NCBI GenBank assembly: GCA_964527735.1
Contig: CAZGPG010000017.1
Span: 13,991-77,990, forward strand
Source: JBEBVQ01 sp964527735
GTDB lineage: Bacteria; Bacteroidota; Bacteroidia; Chitinophagales; Chitinophagaceae
DNA length: 64,000 nt
Reading direction: 5' to 3'
In this document: positions 1 to 7,003 of the stretch, piece after piece
Numbering within the stretch: position 1 is the stretch's first letter
Layout: every line of letters begins with the position of its first letter
Made by a program: the position numbers and the translations under genes
Notes under the pieces: generated by a model
Told to the model about the DNA's origin: nothing
The model's database searches: none
Seen by the model: only the letters and a program-made list of their open reading frames with translations

Positions 1-35
1 GACACACGTACCGCTGCCCGAGCCATGATGCGATC

Positions 36-55
36 GTCCCTCCTTGAGGAGGGAC
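36..55. repeat. Short inverted repeat in the leading non-coding stretch
   Basis: An 8-bp perfect stem (GTCCCTCC / GGAGGGAC) with a TTGA loop, followed by further GGAGGGAGG sequence. Positions 1-164 show no convincing coding region. The stretch also contains an AATGTGGTAATTTGAAAATG-like piece (about 139-158) resembling the inverted repeat near 2035-2120. It is probably a dispersed intergenic palindrome; a terminator role is possible but unproven. Confidence 0.4.
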
Positions 56-164
56 GGAGGGAGGTGTTTCCCTGTATGAAGCTAACGATGTTGCTTTTAT
101 CTATTGTTTAGGGGACGCAAATTACCCCTCGGTAGGTCAATGTGGTAATTTGAAAATGATTAAA

Positions 165-785
165 TCAGGTACTGAGCTCATCCCACTGGCCGGCGCCTTC
201 GCGGATCAGGACGGGCTCCTCGCCGGTGCAGTCAATAACGGTGGAGGGTATCATGCCGCCGGGGCCGCCGTCAATAACCAGGTCTACAAGATGGCCAAAC
301 TGGTCGTGTATCAGTTCCGGATCGGTGTAATATGCCACATCGTTGTCCATGGGCAGGGATATGCTCATAACCGGGTGGCCGAGCTGGGCCACCAGCTCGC
401 GTGTAATGTTATGGTCCGGTACACGGATACCAACAGTGTCTTTTTTTGTTTTTAGCTGTCTGGGCACCTGCCTGCTGGCGTTGAGGATGAATGTGTACGG
501 ACCCGGCAGCCTGCTTTTTAATAACCGGAATACGGGCGTGTCTATGCTTTGTGCATAATCGCTGAGATGGCTCAGATTATTGCAGATAAAAGAAAATCTT
601 GCTTTTTTCGGATCTATTCCCTTGATGCTGCATATGCGCCTGATGGCATCTGCGTTATAAATATCACAGCCCAGCCCGTAAATGGTATCGGTCGGGTAGA
701 TGATGACACCTCCCTGCTGAAGGCAGGATACGGCCGATTGAATATTTCTGGGTTGTGGATTGGCGGGGTGAACAGGCAGTAACAT
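165..785 (-). CDS. L-threonylcarbamoyladenylate synthase (Sua5/YciO/YrdC family)
   Basis: This family makes threonylcarbamoyl-AMP from threonine, bicarbonate and ATP for the t6A modification of tRNA position 37. The roughly 206-residue protein is one YrdC-like domain. Visible family features are GGVIIYPTDTIYGLGCD near the N-terminus, the KxR-type segment KKARFSFICNNLSHLS, RLPGPYTFIL, TVGIRVPDH and PSTVIDCTGEEPVLIREGAG near the end. I start at the ATG at 785 (MLLPVHPANPQPRN), not the upstream ATG at 821, because 821 would overlap the nadR end. It lacks the extra C-terminal Sua5 domain, so it is the short TsaC/YciO type. It is probably the last gene of a minus-strand pnuC-nadR-tsaC operon. The family call is firm; whether it is TsaC proper or a YciO paralogue is less certain. 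Confidence 0.9.
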   Translation of the reverse strand: MLLPVHPANPQPRNIQSAVSCLQQGGVIIYPTDTIYGLGCDIYNADAIRRICSIKGIDPKKARFSFICNNLSHLSDYAQSIDTPVFRLLKSRLPGPYTFILNASRQVPRQLKTKKDTVGIRVPDHNITRELVAQLGHPVMSISLPMDNDVAYYTDPELIHDQFGHLVDLVIDGGPGGMIPSTVIDCTGEEPVLIREGAGQWDELST

Positions 786-825
786 AAGACCCTTTCTATA
801 AAGGTACGGAAAACCATCCATTCAA

Positions 826-1374
826 TCAGCTAATTGGCTCATTAACCAGGTCCGGGAAGTGCGTCCGGATGGCAGTTAAAGCCTGTTGCAGCCTTTCCGG
901 CTGTGTGCCTTCGATCAGCGCCCAGGGTACATTGCTGTGTACCACGATGTCTTTATATACATGGAAGAAGTAGTCGCGCATTCCAGGGTCCGGGTATTCC
1001 CGCAGAGGGTCATCTTCCCAAGGCATATCAACACCCGTGAGCAGGTAGAGGTCGTAGCTGCGTTGTGCGATCTGCTCAAGTATTGCACGATGACAGCGCC
1101 GGTACTTGTGTTCGCTCCATACCTTGATCACATAGAGATCAGTGTCGCAAACCAGCAGCTTATCTGCTTTCTCAGCAAGCATATCTTCTTCTGCCAGCTG
1201 CTCCTGCGCTATGGTCAGCAGGTCCTCCTCGGTATAAGGGCCGTCCAGGTTATTGAGATAGCTGCGTGCATACTCCGGTACAGACACCGTATTCAGTGCG
1301 GCAGCGATCTGGCAGCTGAGTGTGCTTTTGCCGGTGGATTCCGGACCGATAACGACAATTTTTTTTACAGGCAC
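826..1374 (-). CDS. NadR-like ribosylnicotinamide kinase (AAA ATPase)
   Basis: This gene encodes the P-loop kinase domain of NadR, which phosphorylates nicotinamide riboside to NMN for NAD salvage. The Walker A motif GPESTGKST lies close to the N-terminus, followed by PEYARSYL, which is typical of the family, and VCDTDLYVIKVWSEHKY as the Walker B/substrate region; LTGVDMPWEDDPLREYP is also NadR-like. The nucleotidyltransferase and HTH domains of enterobacterial NadR are absent, so this is a stand-alone kinase of about 182 residues. I favour the GTG at 1374 (VPVKKIVVIGPE), 10 nt after the pnuC stop. An in-frame TTG at 1443 would give 205 residues overlapping pnuC by 59 nt. The adjacent pnuC supplies the substrate, which supports the role. 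Confidence 0.87.
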   Translation of the reverse strand: MPVKKIVVIGPESTGKSTLSCQIAAALNTVSVPEYARSYLNNLDGPYTEEDLLTIAQEQLAEEDMLAEKADKLLVCDTDLYVIKVWSEHKYRRCHRAILEQIAQRSYDLYLLTGVDMPWEDDPLREYPDPGMRDYFFHVYKDIVVHSNVPWALIEGTQPERLQQALTAIRTHFPDLVNEPIS

Positions 1375-1384
1375 GATAGTGTTG

Positions 1385-2014
1385 TCAGGCGCGGATTGTG
1401 CTTTTTTGCCGGAGGTATATCTTCCTCCAGGTAATAAACCCAAAAATAGCTACAATAAAGAGAAATAACGTCAGCAATGCCGTGAGCGGCATTTTTTTAC
1501 AGGCCAGCAGTGGTATAGCGGAGATGTTGGAAATGTTGAGCAGTATCCAGTTTTCTACTTTTCGCCGGGCAAGCAGCCACATACCGGCCCAGGCGGTGGC
1601 CGATACCCAGGCGTCCCAGGCGGGCACATTGGAGTCGGTATATCCGGAAAGCACCAGAAATAAAAATGCCCATCCCCCGAGCACAATGCAGATCGTTATG
1701 ATCCAGTCCTTTCCGTTGTTCACCGTAATCGCTAACGGCACACCATTTTTTCTGCGTATCCAGTGCACCCATCCGTAGATGCTCATGAAAAAATAATACA
1801 GGTTCAGCAGGCCCTCTGCATAAAGCCCGGTGCCGGGACGGATGAAGAGATAGGTGAATATCGCTGTACCGGCAATACCCGTCGGGTAAAGCCACACGCT
1901 GTTGGCGCGGGAAAAAAGTACGCTGGCTACACTGAACAACACTGCAATCCATTCCAGCAGCGGTGTGCTGCCGATCTGTTCTGTGAAGAGGCGAAGCCAT
2001 TCCTGAATTTGCAT
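1385..2014 (-). CDS. pnuC: PnuC-family nicotinamide riboside transporter
   Basis: PnuC proteins are inner-membrane facilitators for nicotinamide riboside. The 209-residue product is very hydrophobic with about seven membrane segments. PnuC hallmarks are WIAVLFSVASVLFSRANSVW, YPTGIAGTAIF, GLYAEGLLNLYYFFMSIYGW and the WDAWVSATAWAGMWLLARRKVENW region. The start is the ATG at 2014 (MQIQEWLRLF). The reading frame stays open upstream to 2365, but that extension runs through an intergenic inverted repeat and is not PnuC-like. The promoter-like TACATTTG sits only a few bases upstream on the same strand, giving a very short leader. It heads the operon with nadR, so uptake and phosphorylation of nicotinamide riboside are probably coupled. 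Thiamine-specific PnuT relatives exist, but the nadR neighbour argues for nicotinamide riboside. Confidence 0.92.
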   Translation of the reverse strand: MQIQEWLRLFTEQIGSTPLLEWIAVLFSVASVLFSRANSVWLYPTGIAGTAIFTYLFIRPGTGLYAEGLLNLYYFFMSIYGWVHWIRRKNGVPLAITVNNGKDWIITICIVLGGWAFLFLVLSGYTDSNVPAWDAWVSATAWAGMWLLARRKVENWILLNISNISAIPLLACKKMPLTALLTLFLFIVAIFGFITWRKIYLRQKSTIRA

Positions 2015-2021
2015 GTGGGCA

Positions 2022-2029
2022 CAAATGTA
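2022..2029 (-). promoter_or_regulatory. Bacteroidota -7 promoter element for pnuC
   Basis: TACATTTG on the minus strand matches the Bacteroidota TAnnTTTG element. It lies 7 nt upstream of the pnuC ATG at 2014, so the transcript would have a leader of a few bases or none. Confidence 0.5.
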
Positions 2030-2034
2030 TGGTA

Positions 2035-2120
2035 ATTTGAAAATTCGAAAATGTGCCAATTTGGGAATGGCCCGTGTTATGTAAAGGATGAGCGCTGAAC
2101 TCATTTTCAAATTTTCAAAT
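2035..2120. repeat. Long imperfect inverted repeat between divergent genes
   Basis: Arm 2035-2053 (ATTTGAAAATTCGAAAATG) pairs with arm 2102-2120 (CATTTTCAAATTTTCAAAT) with one mismatch. Pairing can extend a few bases outward through TGGTAAT / ATTGCCA. It lies between pnuC (minus) and the RsmB-like gene (plus). It resembles fragments at about 139-158 and 4116-4178 and is probably a member of a dispersed palindromic intergenic family. Confidence 0.55.
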
Positions 2121-2150
2121 TGCCACATTTTACATTCCGGGTTTCCGGGG

Positions 2151-2158
2151 TATTTTTG
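2151..2158 (+). promoter_or_regulatory. -7 promoter element immediately before the RsmB-like gene
   Basis: TATTTTTG matches TAnnTTTG and ends only 3 nt before the ATG at 2162. With the usual spacing the transcription start would fall on or next to the start codon, suggesting a leaderless mRNA. Confidence 0.45.
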
Positions 2159-2161
2159 TCC

Positions 2162-3355
2162 ATGCGGTATATCTGGCAACACATCAAAGCGATAACAGAT
2201 ACTTATGATGGTGCGCTGCCCCTCTCCCATTTCCTGAAAGGCTATTTCAGAAAACATACACGGCTGGGCAGCCGCGACAGGAAGGTGCTTGCCGGTATGG
2301 CGTATTCCTGGTACAGGTGCAGCAAAGGTTTTGACGAAACCCTTTCTTTTGAGCAAAGGTTGCAAGCCTGTCTTTTTTTATGCGAAACTGCATCACCCCA
2401 TACCACTCTTTTTCTTCCCGACGCCTGGCATAATATCGGAAGTGCAATTGCTGAGCGGGTATCCTTCCTGGAAAAGTCGGCGGGAATCGTGTTCCGGATA
2501 CAGCATATCCTGCCCTTGACACCTGTTTTGTCTGCCGGTATTACTACTGAAGAATGGCTGACTTCTATGCTGCGCCAGCCCCGTCTTTTCATTCGTATTG
2601 TGGCATCACCGGAGCAGGTGGCGGCGCTGCTGGAAGCACATCAGATACCTTACCGGAAATATGAACATATATATGGCAACGGGAGGCATTCCCTGTGTCT
2701 TTCCCTGCCTAATACAACTCCTGTAGATAAAATATTGCCGCCGCATACTTATGTGGTACAGGACCTGTCTTCGCAGGAGACGGGGCATTATTTTCATACT
2801 ACGCACGGAAACGACTGGTGGGACTGTTGTGCGGGGGCGGGTGGTAAATCGCTGCTGCTGCGCTATATCAACCCCGGGGCACGCATCATCGCTTCCGACC
2901 GGCGGCAAACGATCCTCGACAACCTGGCTGCCCGCTTCCGGCAATACGGACTTGCCGTTCCGGATATGCGAACGGTGGATGTGGCTGATGCTGCCGCATT
3001 ACAAAGGGCATTGAAGGGGGAAAAATTTGATCACATCATCTGTGATGCGCCGTGTTCCGGGAGCGGCACCTGGGCGCGTACCCCGGAGCAGTTGTTTTTT
3101 GCACAGGAAGACGACATACGGTCGTTCAGCGCATTGCAGCGGCAAATAGCCGGCTATGCATTGGATTATCTGCGGCCGGGTGGCCGGCTGATCTATATCA
3201 CCTGTTCTGTCTTCCGCGCAGAGAATGAAATGGTAAGCCAGACACTGGCGCAACATACAGGCGTTTCGCTGATAAAAGAAAGGCTGATTAACGGTATAGA
3301 GCACAAGGCCGACAGCATGTATGTGGCGGAGCTGGGAATTGAATGTACTGATTAG
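2162..3355 (+). CDS. RsmB/NOP2-family rRNA (cytosine-C5)-methyltransferase
   Basis: This is a class I SAM-dependent RNA m5C methyltransferase of the RsmB/Sun type, 397 residues. The N-terminal part (about 1-90, LGSRDRKVLAGMAYSWYR) resembles the NusB-like region of RsmB relatives. The catalytic domain has motif I DCCAGAGGKSLLL (SAM binding), IIASDRR, motif IV DAPCSGSGTWARTPE with the catalytic cysteine in PCSGSG, and motif VI ITCSVFRAENE. I choose the ATG at 2162 (MRYIWQHIKAI); an in-frame ATG at 2120 lies within the upstream inverted repeat and promoter. It is transcribed away from pnuC. The target is probably 16S rRNA, but the exact cytosine is inferred only from the family. Confidence 0.88.
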   Translation: MRYIWQHIKAITDTYDGALPLSHFLKGYFRKHTRLGSRDRKVLAGMAYSWYRCSKGFDETLSFEQRLQACLFLCETASPHTTLFLPDAWHNIGSAIAERVSFLEKSAGIVFRIQHILPLTPVLSAGITTEEWLTSMLRQPRLFIRIVASPEQVAALLEAHQIPYRKYEHIYGNGRHSLCLSLPNTTPVDKILPPHTYVVQDLSSQETGHYFHTTHGNDWWDCCAGAGGKSLLLRYINPGARIIASDRRQTILDNLAARFRQYGLAVPDMRTVDVADAAALQRALKGEKFDHIICDAPCSGSGTWARTPEQLFFAQEDDIRSFSALQRQIAGYALDYLRPGGRLIYITCSVFRAENEMVSQTLAQHTGVSLIKERLINGIEHKADSMYVAELGIECTD

Positions 3356-3451
3356 CCGATTAGCACATCAGCTAATTATCACATTAGCTAATATTAAACA
3401 TAGTATTCCGCTGGCTGGAATTAAGTATATTGCGCTTTCCGTGCCCCCGTT

Positions 3452-4087
3452 ATGCAAGCATTTCTCGACTTTGTCAGCAACCTTACTGATCCGCAATGGA
3501 TAATCGCACATGGCGGATTATTTCTTGTAGCCTTCATTGTTTTTGCGGAAACCGGTTTGTTTATCGGTTTTTTCCTGCCGGGAGATTACCTGTTATTTAT
3601 TACCGGTATGATCATTGCCAATTCCCAGTACCCGTTTGAGGCCAATCTGGCCAACCTGGTCTTCTGGATTGTCCTGATCGTGATCTGTGGGGTCCTGGGG
3701 AATATGGTAGGGTATTGGTTCGGGAAAAAATCGGGACCGCTACTCTTTGAGCGCCGTGAGACCTGGCTTTTTAAACGCAGGCATTTGCTGCAGGCACAGG
3801 CTTTTTACGAAAAGCAGGGTGGTTTTGCTATTGTCATTGCCCGCTTTCTTCCCATCGTGCGCACATTCGCCCCTATTGTAGCAGGTGCAGTACATATGGA
3901 GCGGAAAAAGTTCATGTTCTACAATGTGATCGGGTGCCTCGCCTGGGTTGTTAGTATGACGGTAACAGGCTACCTGCTCGGTACAAACGAATGGGTAAAA
4001 AATAACCTGGAAAAGATCGTGATCGGGCTGGTCCTCGTTACTACCGGACCGGTATTATTCCGGATGTTCTTCCGCCGCAGGAAATGA
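3452..4087 (+). CDS. DedA-family integral membrane protein
   Basis: DedA/Tvp38 (SNARE-associated) proteins are polytopic inner-membrane proteins linked to phospholipid flipping, membrane homeostasis and envelope stress. The 211-residue length is typical. Hallmarks are ETGLFIGFFLPGDYLLFITG near residues 31-50, the central GNMVGYWFGKKSGPLLF, and the conserved segment FAIVIARFLPIVRTFAPIVAGAVHM near residues 128-152 with its functionally important arginines. The N-terminus begins MQAFLDFVSNL. The preceding 96 nt contain short ATTAGC/GCTAAT repeats and no gene. A large inverted repeat follows the stop codon. The lipid substrate cannot be deduced. Confidence 0.92.
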   Translation: MQAFLDFVSNLTDPQWIIAHGGLFLVAFIVFAETGLFIGFFLPGDYLLFITGMIIANSQYPFEANLANLVFWIVLIVICGVLGNMVGYWFGKKSGPLLFERRETWLFKRRHLLQAQAFYEKQGGFAIVIARFLPIVRTFAPIVAGAVHMERKKFMFYNVIGCLAWVVSMTVTGYLLGTNEWVKNNLEKIVIGLVLVTTGPVLFRMFFRRRK

Positions 4088-4115
4088 TCTGTAGCTTATA
4101 TTTTTTTAGTCTGAA

Positions 4116-4178
4116 AATGTGACAAATGTGGGAAATGTGTCAAATGTGATTCAACACATTTCTCACATTTGTCACATT
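4116..4178. repeat. 25-bp inverted repeat downstream of dedA
   Basis: Arm 4116-4140 pairs with arm 4154-4178 over 25 bp with one G-T-type mismatch, around a 13-nt loop. Both arms are built from reiterated AATGTG / CACATT. It lies between the dedA stop and the next promoter, so it may act as a terminator or be a dispersed palindrome. Confidence 0.6.
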
Positions 4179-4267
4179 CAACACATTAACCGGATCATTT
4201 CTTTTTCTGTACCATCGTTTGGAGCGTGCCCTATCAGGGTTGTAATAGCCATTTCAGGTTTATTATG

Positions 4268-4275
4268 TACGTTTG
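4268..4275 (+). promoter_or_regulatory. -7 promoter element for the GH3-like gene
   Basis: TACGTTTG fits TAnnTTTG and lies 30 nt upstream of the ATG at 4306. An in-frame TTG at 4273 falls inside this element, which supports the ATG as the true start. Confidence 0.5.
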
Positions 4276-4305
4276 CACGTTCCTAAACGGATACGCTTTC
4301 GTAGT

Positions 4306-5859
4306 ATGGCAATACTCGGTAATCTTATCGCACGTTCCCTCAGGCTCCGGAAAAAATTTGTGCTTCCGGTAGCATCACCGCTGGTTTATCAGCGTCATGT
4401 ATTACGGCAATTGCTGGAACGCGCCCAGTACACGGCATTCGGCAAGCATTACGGATTCGGGGATATCCTGAGCGAAGAGGTGGATTTTGTTAAAGCTTTC
4501 CGCGAAAAAGTGCCGGTGCATACGTATAATGAAATGCATGCCAACTGGTGGCGCCGGGCGCAGGAAGGGGAAGAAAATATAACCTGGCCGGGAAAGATCA
4601 AATACTTCGCGCTTAGTTCCGGCACTTCGGAGTCGGCCAGCAAGCATATCCCGGTCACACAGGATATGATCCGGGCAATCAAGAATATAGGATTCAGGCA
4701 GCTGTACAGCATGGTTAACTTTGATGTGCCGCCGGTCGCTTTCGGAAAAGGAATACTGATGCTGGGTGGCACCACTTCACTGTTTGAGAAAGGAGAATAT
4801 TACGAAGGGGATATGAGCGGCATCAGCGCGATCAACATGCCCCGCTGGGTATCTTCGCTCCTGTACAAGCCGGGGCAGAAGATATCCCGCCGTCCGGACT
4901 GGAATGAGCGTATCCGGCTGATCGTGGAGCATGCCCGCGAGTGGGATGTGGGTACGGTCTGTGGGGTGCCTGCCTGGGTGCAGATCGTGCTGGAGCAGAT
5001 CATCACTTACCACAAGGTCAATAACATTCATGATATCTGGCCTAACCTGAGTGTGTACATCCACGGTGGGGTTTCTTTTGAGCCTTACCGGAAAAGTTTC
5101 AGAAAGCTGCTAGGCAAGCCCGTGACGTTTATTGAGACTTATATGGCCTCTGAAGGTTCATTTGGCTTCCAGGCCAGGCCGGGCGCCGGTATCAAATTGG
5201 TGCTCAACAACGGGGTTTTTTATGAGTTCATTCCATTCAACAGCCATAATTTCGATGACGAGGGGAATGTCCGGTCTTCACCGGAAACACACCTGATCCA
5301 TGAAGTACGGGAAAATATGGATTATGCGGTCATGATCAGCACCTGCTCCGGTGCGTGGCGTTATATAATCGGCGATGTCGTTCGTTTTTCTGATGCCGCC
5401 GAACACGAGATCGTTATTACCGGCCGCACCAAACAATTCCTGAGCCTTTGTGGTGAGCATCTCTCGGTGGACAATATGAACAAGGCAATTGATACCGTTG
5501 CCAAAACATTTGATATCACAATTCGTGAATTTACTGTTGCCGGGCTTCCTTATGAGAATTTATTTGCTCATCACTGGTACATAGGCTGTGATGATGCGGA
5601 TGCAGACACGGATAGCATCCGCGATTTGCTGGATAAAACGCTTTGTGCGATCAATGATGATTATGCCGTGGAGCGTACCTCCGCGCTGAAGGAAGTATTC
5701 GTCACGGTGCTGCCCAGCCACGTTTATTACCGTTATATGCGTGCCAGGGGAAAGGAAGGCGCCATGAATAAATTTCCGAGGGTGCTGAAAGGAGAGCAGC
5801 ATCGTGACTGGGAGCAATATCTCAGGGAAAACGGGCTGAATGCGGTTGTTGCAGGTTAA
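4306..5859 (+). CDS. GH3-family (auxin-responsive promoter-like) acyl-adenylate enzyme
   Basis: GH3 proteins belong to the ANL adenylate-forming superfamily. Plant members conjugate amino acids to jasmonate or auxin, while the substrates of bacterial members are mostly unknown. The 517-residue product matches the family along its whole length: LERAQYTAFGKHYGF near residue 45, the phosphate-binding-type LSSGTSESASKHIPV near residue 104, a middle ETYMASEGSFGFQ block, VMISTCSGAWRYIIGDVVRF and ITGRTKQFLSLCGEHLS. The last matches the C-terminal adenylation motif with its conserved Asn/Lys-rich tail (NKFPRVL). No signal peptide is seen, so it is probably cytoplasmic. Start chosen at the ATG 4306 (MAILGNLIARS). 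It stands alone between the DedA gene and a T9SS gene; no pathway partner is evident. Confidence 0.87.
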   Translation: MAILGNLIARSLRLRKKFVLPVASPLVYQRHVLRQLLERAQYTAFGKHYGFGDILSEEVDFVKAFREKVPVHTYNEMHANWWRRAQEGEENITWPGKIKYFALSSGTSESASKHIPVTQDMIRAIKNIGFRQLYSMVNFDVPPVAFGKGILMLGGTTSLFEKGEYYEGDMSGISAINMPRWVSSLLYKPGQKISRRPDWNERIRLIVEHAREWDVGTVCGVPAWVQIVLEQIITYHKVNNIHDIWPNLSVYIHGGVSFEPYRKSFRKLLGKPVTFIETYMASEGSFGFQARPGAGIKLVLNNGVFYEFIPFNSHNFDDEGNVRSSPETHLIHEVRENMDYAVMISTCSGAWRYIIGDVVRFSDAAEHEIVITGRTKQFLSLCGEHLSVDNMNKAIDTVAKTFDITIREFTVAGLPYENLFAHHWYIGCDDADADTDSIRDLLDKTLCAINDDYAVERTSALKEVFVTVLPSHVYYRYMRARGKEGAMNKFPRVLKGEQHRDWEQYLRENGLNAVVAG

Positions 5860-5875
5860 AAGACTCAGATTTTGC

Positions 5876-5883
5876 TAACTTTA
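5876..5883 (+). promoter_or_regulatory. Probable -7 element before the 5913 gene
   Basis: TAACTTTA is a seven-of-eight style match to TAnnTTTG, 29 nt before the ATG. The segment just before the ATG (ATCCTTCGCTT) is repeated before the pseudogene at 8860. Confidence 0.3.
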
Positions 5884-5912
5884 CGCGAGCTGTTCACCAA
5901 CATCCTTCGCTT

Positions 5913-6977
5913 ATGAAACTGTTTTTATTCCGTGCACTATTACTTCTGCTTTTTATTCCTGCTGTAACATATGCTCAGCCTACAGACATCCGTCATGCAG
6001 ACGGTTCTCCCCTGGAATCCCTTTATTGCCGCTATGATGAAAATATACAGATTGAAGGTGTGCCTGCTGGTGGTACGTTTTCGGGTTGCGGTGTTTTTCA
6101 GCAGGGTGGTAACTGGTATTTTAATCCTGTGGTTGCAGCAGGCGGCGCCTCTGGCGGTGCATTCTGCTCATTGATGTACACGACAGGAACCGGGTCGATC
6201 ACAAGAAATATTCAAATATATAATGAAATTGTTGTGTATGTAATTGATGATGCTATTGTATGCGGTGATTCATTCTATCTGTATGGAGACATGGGACCAG
6301 TGGGGCCGTATACATGGCATTGGACAGGGCCGGGTATTATTATCGATTCGCTCTTGAAAGGAACTTATGCGATATTGCCTCCGGGTAGCCGGGGTACATA
6401 TGTATTTTATACAAAGAATACCTACAATGGTTGTGAAGCTTCTGATAGTGTAGTCATAGAAACACGCGAAAGGCTGGACTTCCGATTTACAGCAGGAGAT
6501 ACCATATATCATACATCCGGTTTGCCGGTATTGCTGGAAACCCGTGCCAACCGGGGTTATAGCATCGTAAGCTGGGAGCCTGCAGCATTGTTCCCCGACC
6601 AGACGGCATTGCAGCAGTCGGTTGCCGTGGATACTCCTGTCCGGATTACGGCTACTGCAGTGTCTGAAGACAGTTGCACAGATATTACCCGAATTCAGGT
6701 CCTCGTGTTGCCAGCCGGAGTTTCGCAGGGGATAGCGCACGAACAAATACAGTTATACCCCAACCCGGCGGTTAATGAAATGCACATCCGGAGCTCACAG
6801 CCAATTATCGTATATATCCGTGATGTTACCGGGAAAGAGGTGCTGCATCACCGGATGCAAGCTGCCGGCGAAGTAATAAATATCCGGTCGCTGTTACCGG
6901 GTATGTATCTGGTATATCTGTCTGACAGGCAGGGCAACCTGCTGCCGCCACAACGATTGGTGAAGATGGCGGAATAA
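5913..6977 (+). CDS. Secreted T9SS type A sorting-domain protein
   Basis: A 354-residue exported protein. Residues 1-21 (MKLFLFRALLLLLFIPAVTYA) form a signal peptide. The middle contains Ig/PKD-like text such as YTWHWTGPGIIIDS and a second block around AGDTIYHTSGLPVLLETRAN. The last 75 residues are a T9SS type A sorting domain (LYPNPAVNEMHIRS, VYIRDVTGKEV, LLPGMYLVYLSDRQG), which targets the protein across the outer membrane for release or surface attachment. It is followed 26 nt later by another T9SS gene, so the two are probably co-transcribed. A decayed copy of this gene lies at 8860-9284. I do not recognise a catalytic domain, and the function is unknown. Confidence 0.8.
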   Translation: MKLFLFRALLLLLFIPAVTYAQPTDIRHADGSPLESLYCRYDENIQIEGVPAGGTFSGCGVFQQGGNWYFNPVVAAGGASGGAFCSLMYTTGTGSITRNIQIYNEIVVYVIDDAIVCGDSFYLYGDMGPVGPYTWHWTGPGIIIDSLLKGTYAILPPGSRGTYVFYTKNTYNGCEASDSVVIETRERLDFRFTAGDTIYHTSGLPVLLETRANRGYSIVSWEPAALFPDQTALQQSVAVDTPVRITATAVSEDSCTDITRIQVLVLPAGVSQGIAHEQIQLYPNPAVNEMHIRSSQPIIVYIRDVTGKEVLHHRMQAAGEVINIRSLLPGMYLVYLSDRQGNLLPPQRLVKMAE

Positions 6978-7003
6978 GTAATCATAATTATTTTAAGCAA
7001 AAG

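Noticed and set aside
1..164. A gene end at the left edge of the window
   Set aside because: No frame shows recognisable protein text; the sequence consists of short palindromic and AT-rich repeats.
4273..4305. Longer N-terminus of the GH3-like protein from the TTG at 4273
   Set aside because: The TTG lies inside the exact promoter element TACGTTTG at 4268-4275; the ATG at 4306 gives a family-like N-terminus.
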